The notes under the pieces are model-generated. The model saw only the letters and a list, made by a program, of their open reading frames with translations. It had not been told where the DNA came from and made no database searches. 64,000 bases of DNA from Desmodus rotundus (lineage: Eukaryota; Chordata; Mammalia; Chiroptera; Phyllostomidae), in NCBI RefSeq assembly GCF_022682495.2, contig NC_071393.1:102041010-102105009 (forward strand), written 5' to 3'. The position numbers and the translations under genes were made by a program. This document shows, one piece after another, positions 63,440 through 64,000 of the stretch. Numbering within the stretch: the first letter of the stretch is position 1; every line of letters starts with the position of its first letter.

Positions 63440-64000
63440 CTCAGCGGCCGAAGTACACAAAATGCCCGGCAGGGGGCGGTGCAACCCTCGATCCCGCGGC
63501 CCCTCCCCGGGCCAACCGTCGATTGGGCCGGCGCGTGACGTCACTCCGTTTTAGCCAAACAAATGGGATTCGGGGCGAGCGTTGGGCTCCGCCGCGCCGC
63601 CCTGGGCGCTCGGTCCGCTTCAGCAGTAGGGAGCGAGCCAGGCCTCCTGCCGCCGCAGCCGCCGCTGCATCGCTGTGTGCAGCCCCGGGCCAGGCCCGGG
63701 CCGGGACAGGAGCGCAGGTGGGTCGGAGCCGGGTGGCGTCGCGCTAGGGCAGCGCGGTGGGGGCTCGGCGGCGGCCACCGTGGCCATTCCCCGCCCCCCT
63801 CTCCCTGCTCTCTGGAGCTCCCGGGACGCGGGGCGGGTGGGGGCGGGGGCGCCGCCCGCGGGTCCGGAGCGCGCGGCGCTGCGGGCGCGTTTGGGGCAGG
63901 GAGCGGGCGGCCGGCACCTCCTCCCCGGCGGGCCTCCGCCCGCGCTCACGGGTCGGGCGGACCGGCGGGCGGGAGCGGGGTCCCCGGTCCGGGCTGAAGC
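63440..64000 (+). promoter_or_regulatory. FBXO34: CpG island promoter, probably FBXO34
   Basis: Very GC- and CpG-rich to the end of the window. An inverted CCAAT box (GATTGG, 63521-63526) is followed at 63536-63543 by a perfect CRE TGACGTCA. There is no TATA box. In human, FBXO34 lies next to DLGAP5 and is transcribed divergently from it, which fits a plus-strand promoter here. Gene identity is inferred from synteny only. Confidence 0.6.
63600..63717 (+). other. FBXO34: Probable non-coding first exon of FBXO34
   Basis: A strong plus-strand donor GCGCAG|GTGGGT at 63718 lies about 180 bp downstream of the CRE, in the right place to end a first exon. The start is approximate. The long frames that cross it (63331-63997) are expected in GC-rich DNA, continue past the donor, and show low-complexity Arg/Ala/Gly/Pro composition without a domain. 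FBXO34 encodes an F-box protein, but its coding exons would be to the right. Confidence 0.45.

Noticed and set aside
63331..63997. Long plus- and minus-strand frames (138, 144, 109 codons) in the right-hand CpG island
   Set aside because: Overlapping frames on both strands with Arg/Ala/Gly/Pro-rich translation, and they cross a strong donor. Expected by chance at this GC content.
1..64000. CRISPR array, operon, prophage or other prokaryotic system
   Set aside because: Exon-intron genes, SINEs, LINEs and CpG islands show vertebrate nuclear DNA. No regularly spaced identical repeats occur.

Overview
The window is mammalian nuclear DNA, most likely from a yangochiropteran bat. It carries 18 copies of the tRNA-derived Ves-type SINE that marks these bats, short hAT and mariner-like DNA transposon derivatives, LINE-1 pieces of many ages, and older mammalian repeats (MIR, MER20-like, Tigger). 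Coding sequence appears only as short exons with GT/AG junctions.

Left part (1 to about 27.3 kb): most of DLGAP5 (HURP) on the minus strand. I placed one non-coding first exon and 14 coding exons, from the start codon at 23619 to 1199. Joined in order they keep one open frame of 680 codons, and every exon phase agrees. The last exons lie beyond position 1. The promoter is a CpG island at about 26.7-27.6 kb with CCAAT boxes and a CHR element, the layout of G2/M genes controlled by DREAM/MMB-FOXM1. The introns hold an LTR inserted in a MIR, an inverted pair of L1 fragments, a mariner-like palindrome, a U2 snRNA fragment and an ORF2-less L1 element just upstream of exon 2.

Middle part (27.6 to about 63.4 kb): intergenic DNA in which I found no host protein gene. 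It holds nested L1 3' ends, two more ORF2-less (HAL1-like) L1 elements, a Tigger transposase remnant, hAT derivatives with target-site duplications, about ten Ves SINEs, and a diverged three-unit tandem array at about 52.4-53.1 kb.

Right edge (about 63.4 to 64.0 kb): a second CpG island with a perfect CRE, an inverted CCAAT box and a strong plus-strand splice donor at 63718. In human the gene next to DLGAP5 on this side, on the opposite strand, is FBXO34, so this is probably the FBXO34 promoter and first exon. That call rests on synteny and promoter features, not on protein sequence.

I see no operon, CRISPR array or novel multi-gene system. The more unusual items are the family of short L1 elements that carry only ORF1, the loss of a KEN-type motif in DLGAP5, and several nested or palindromic transposon structures.
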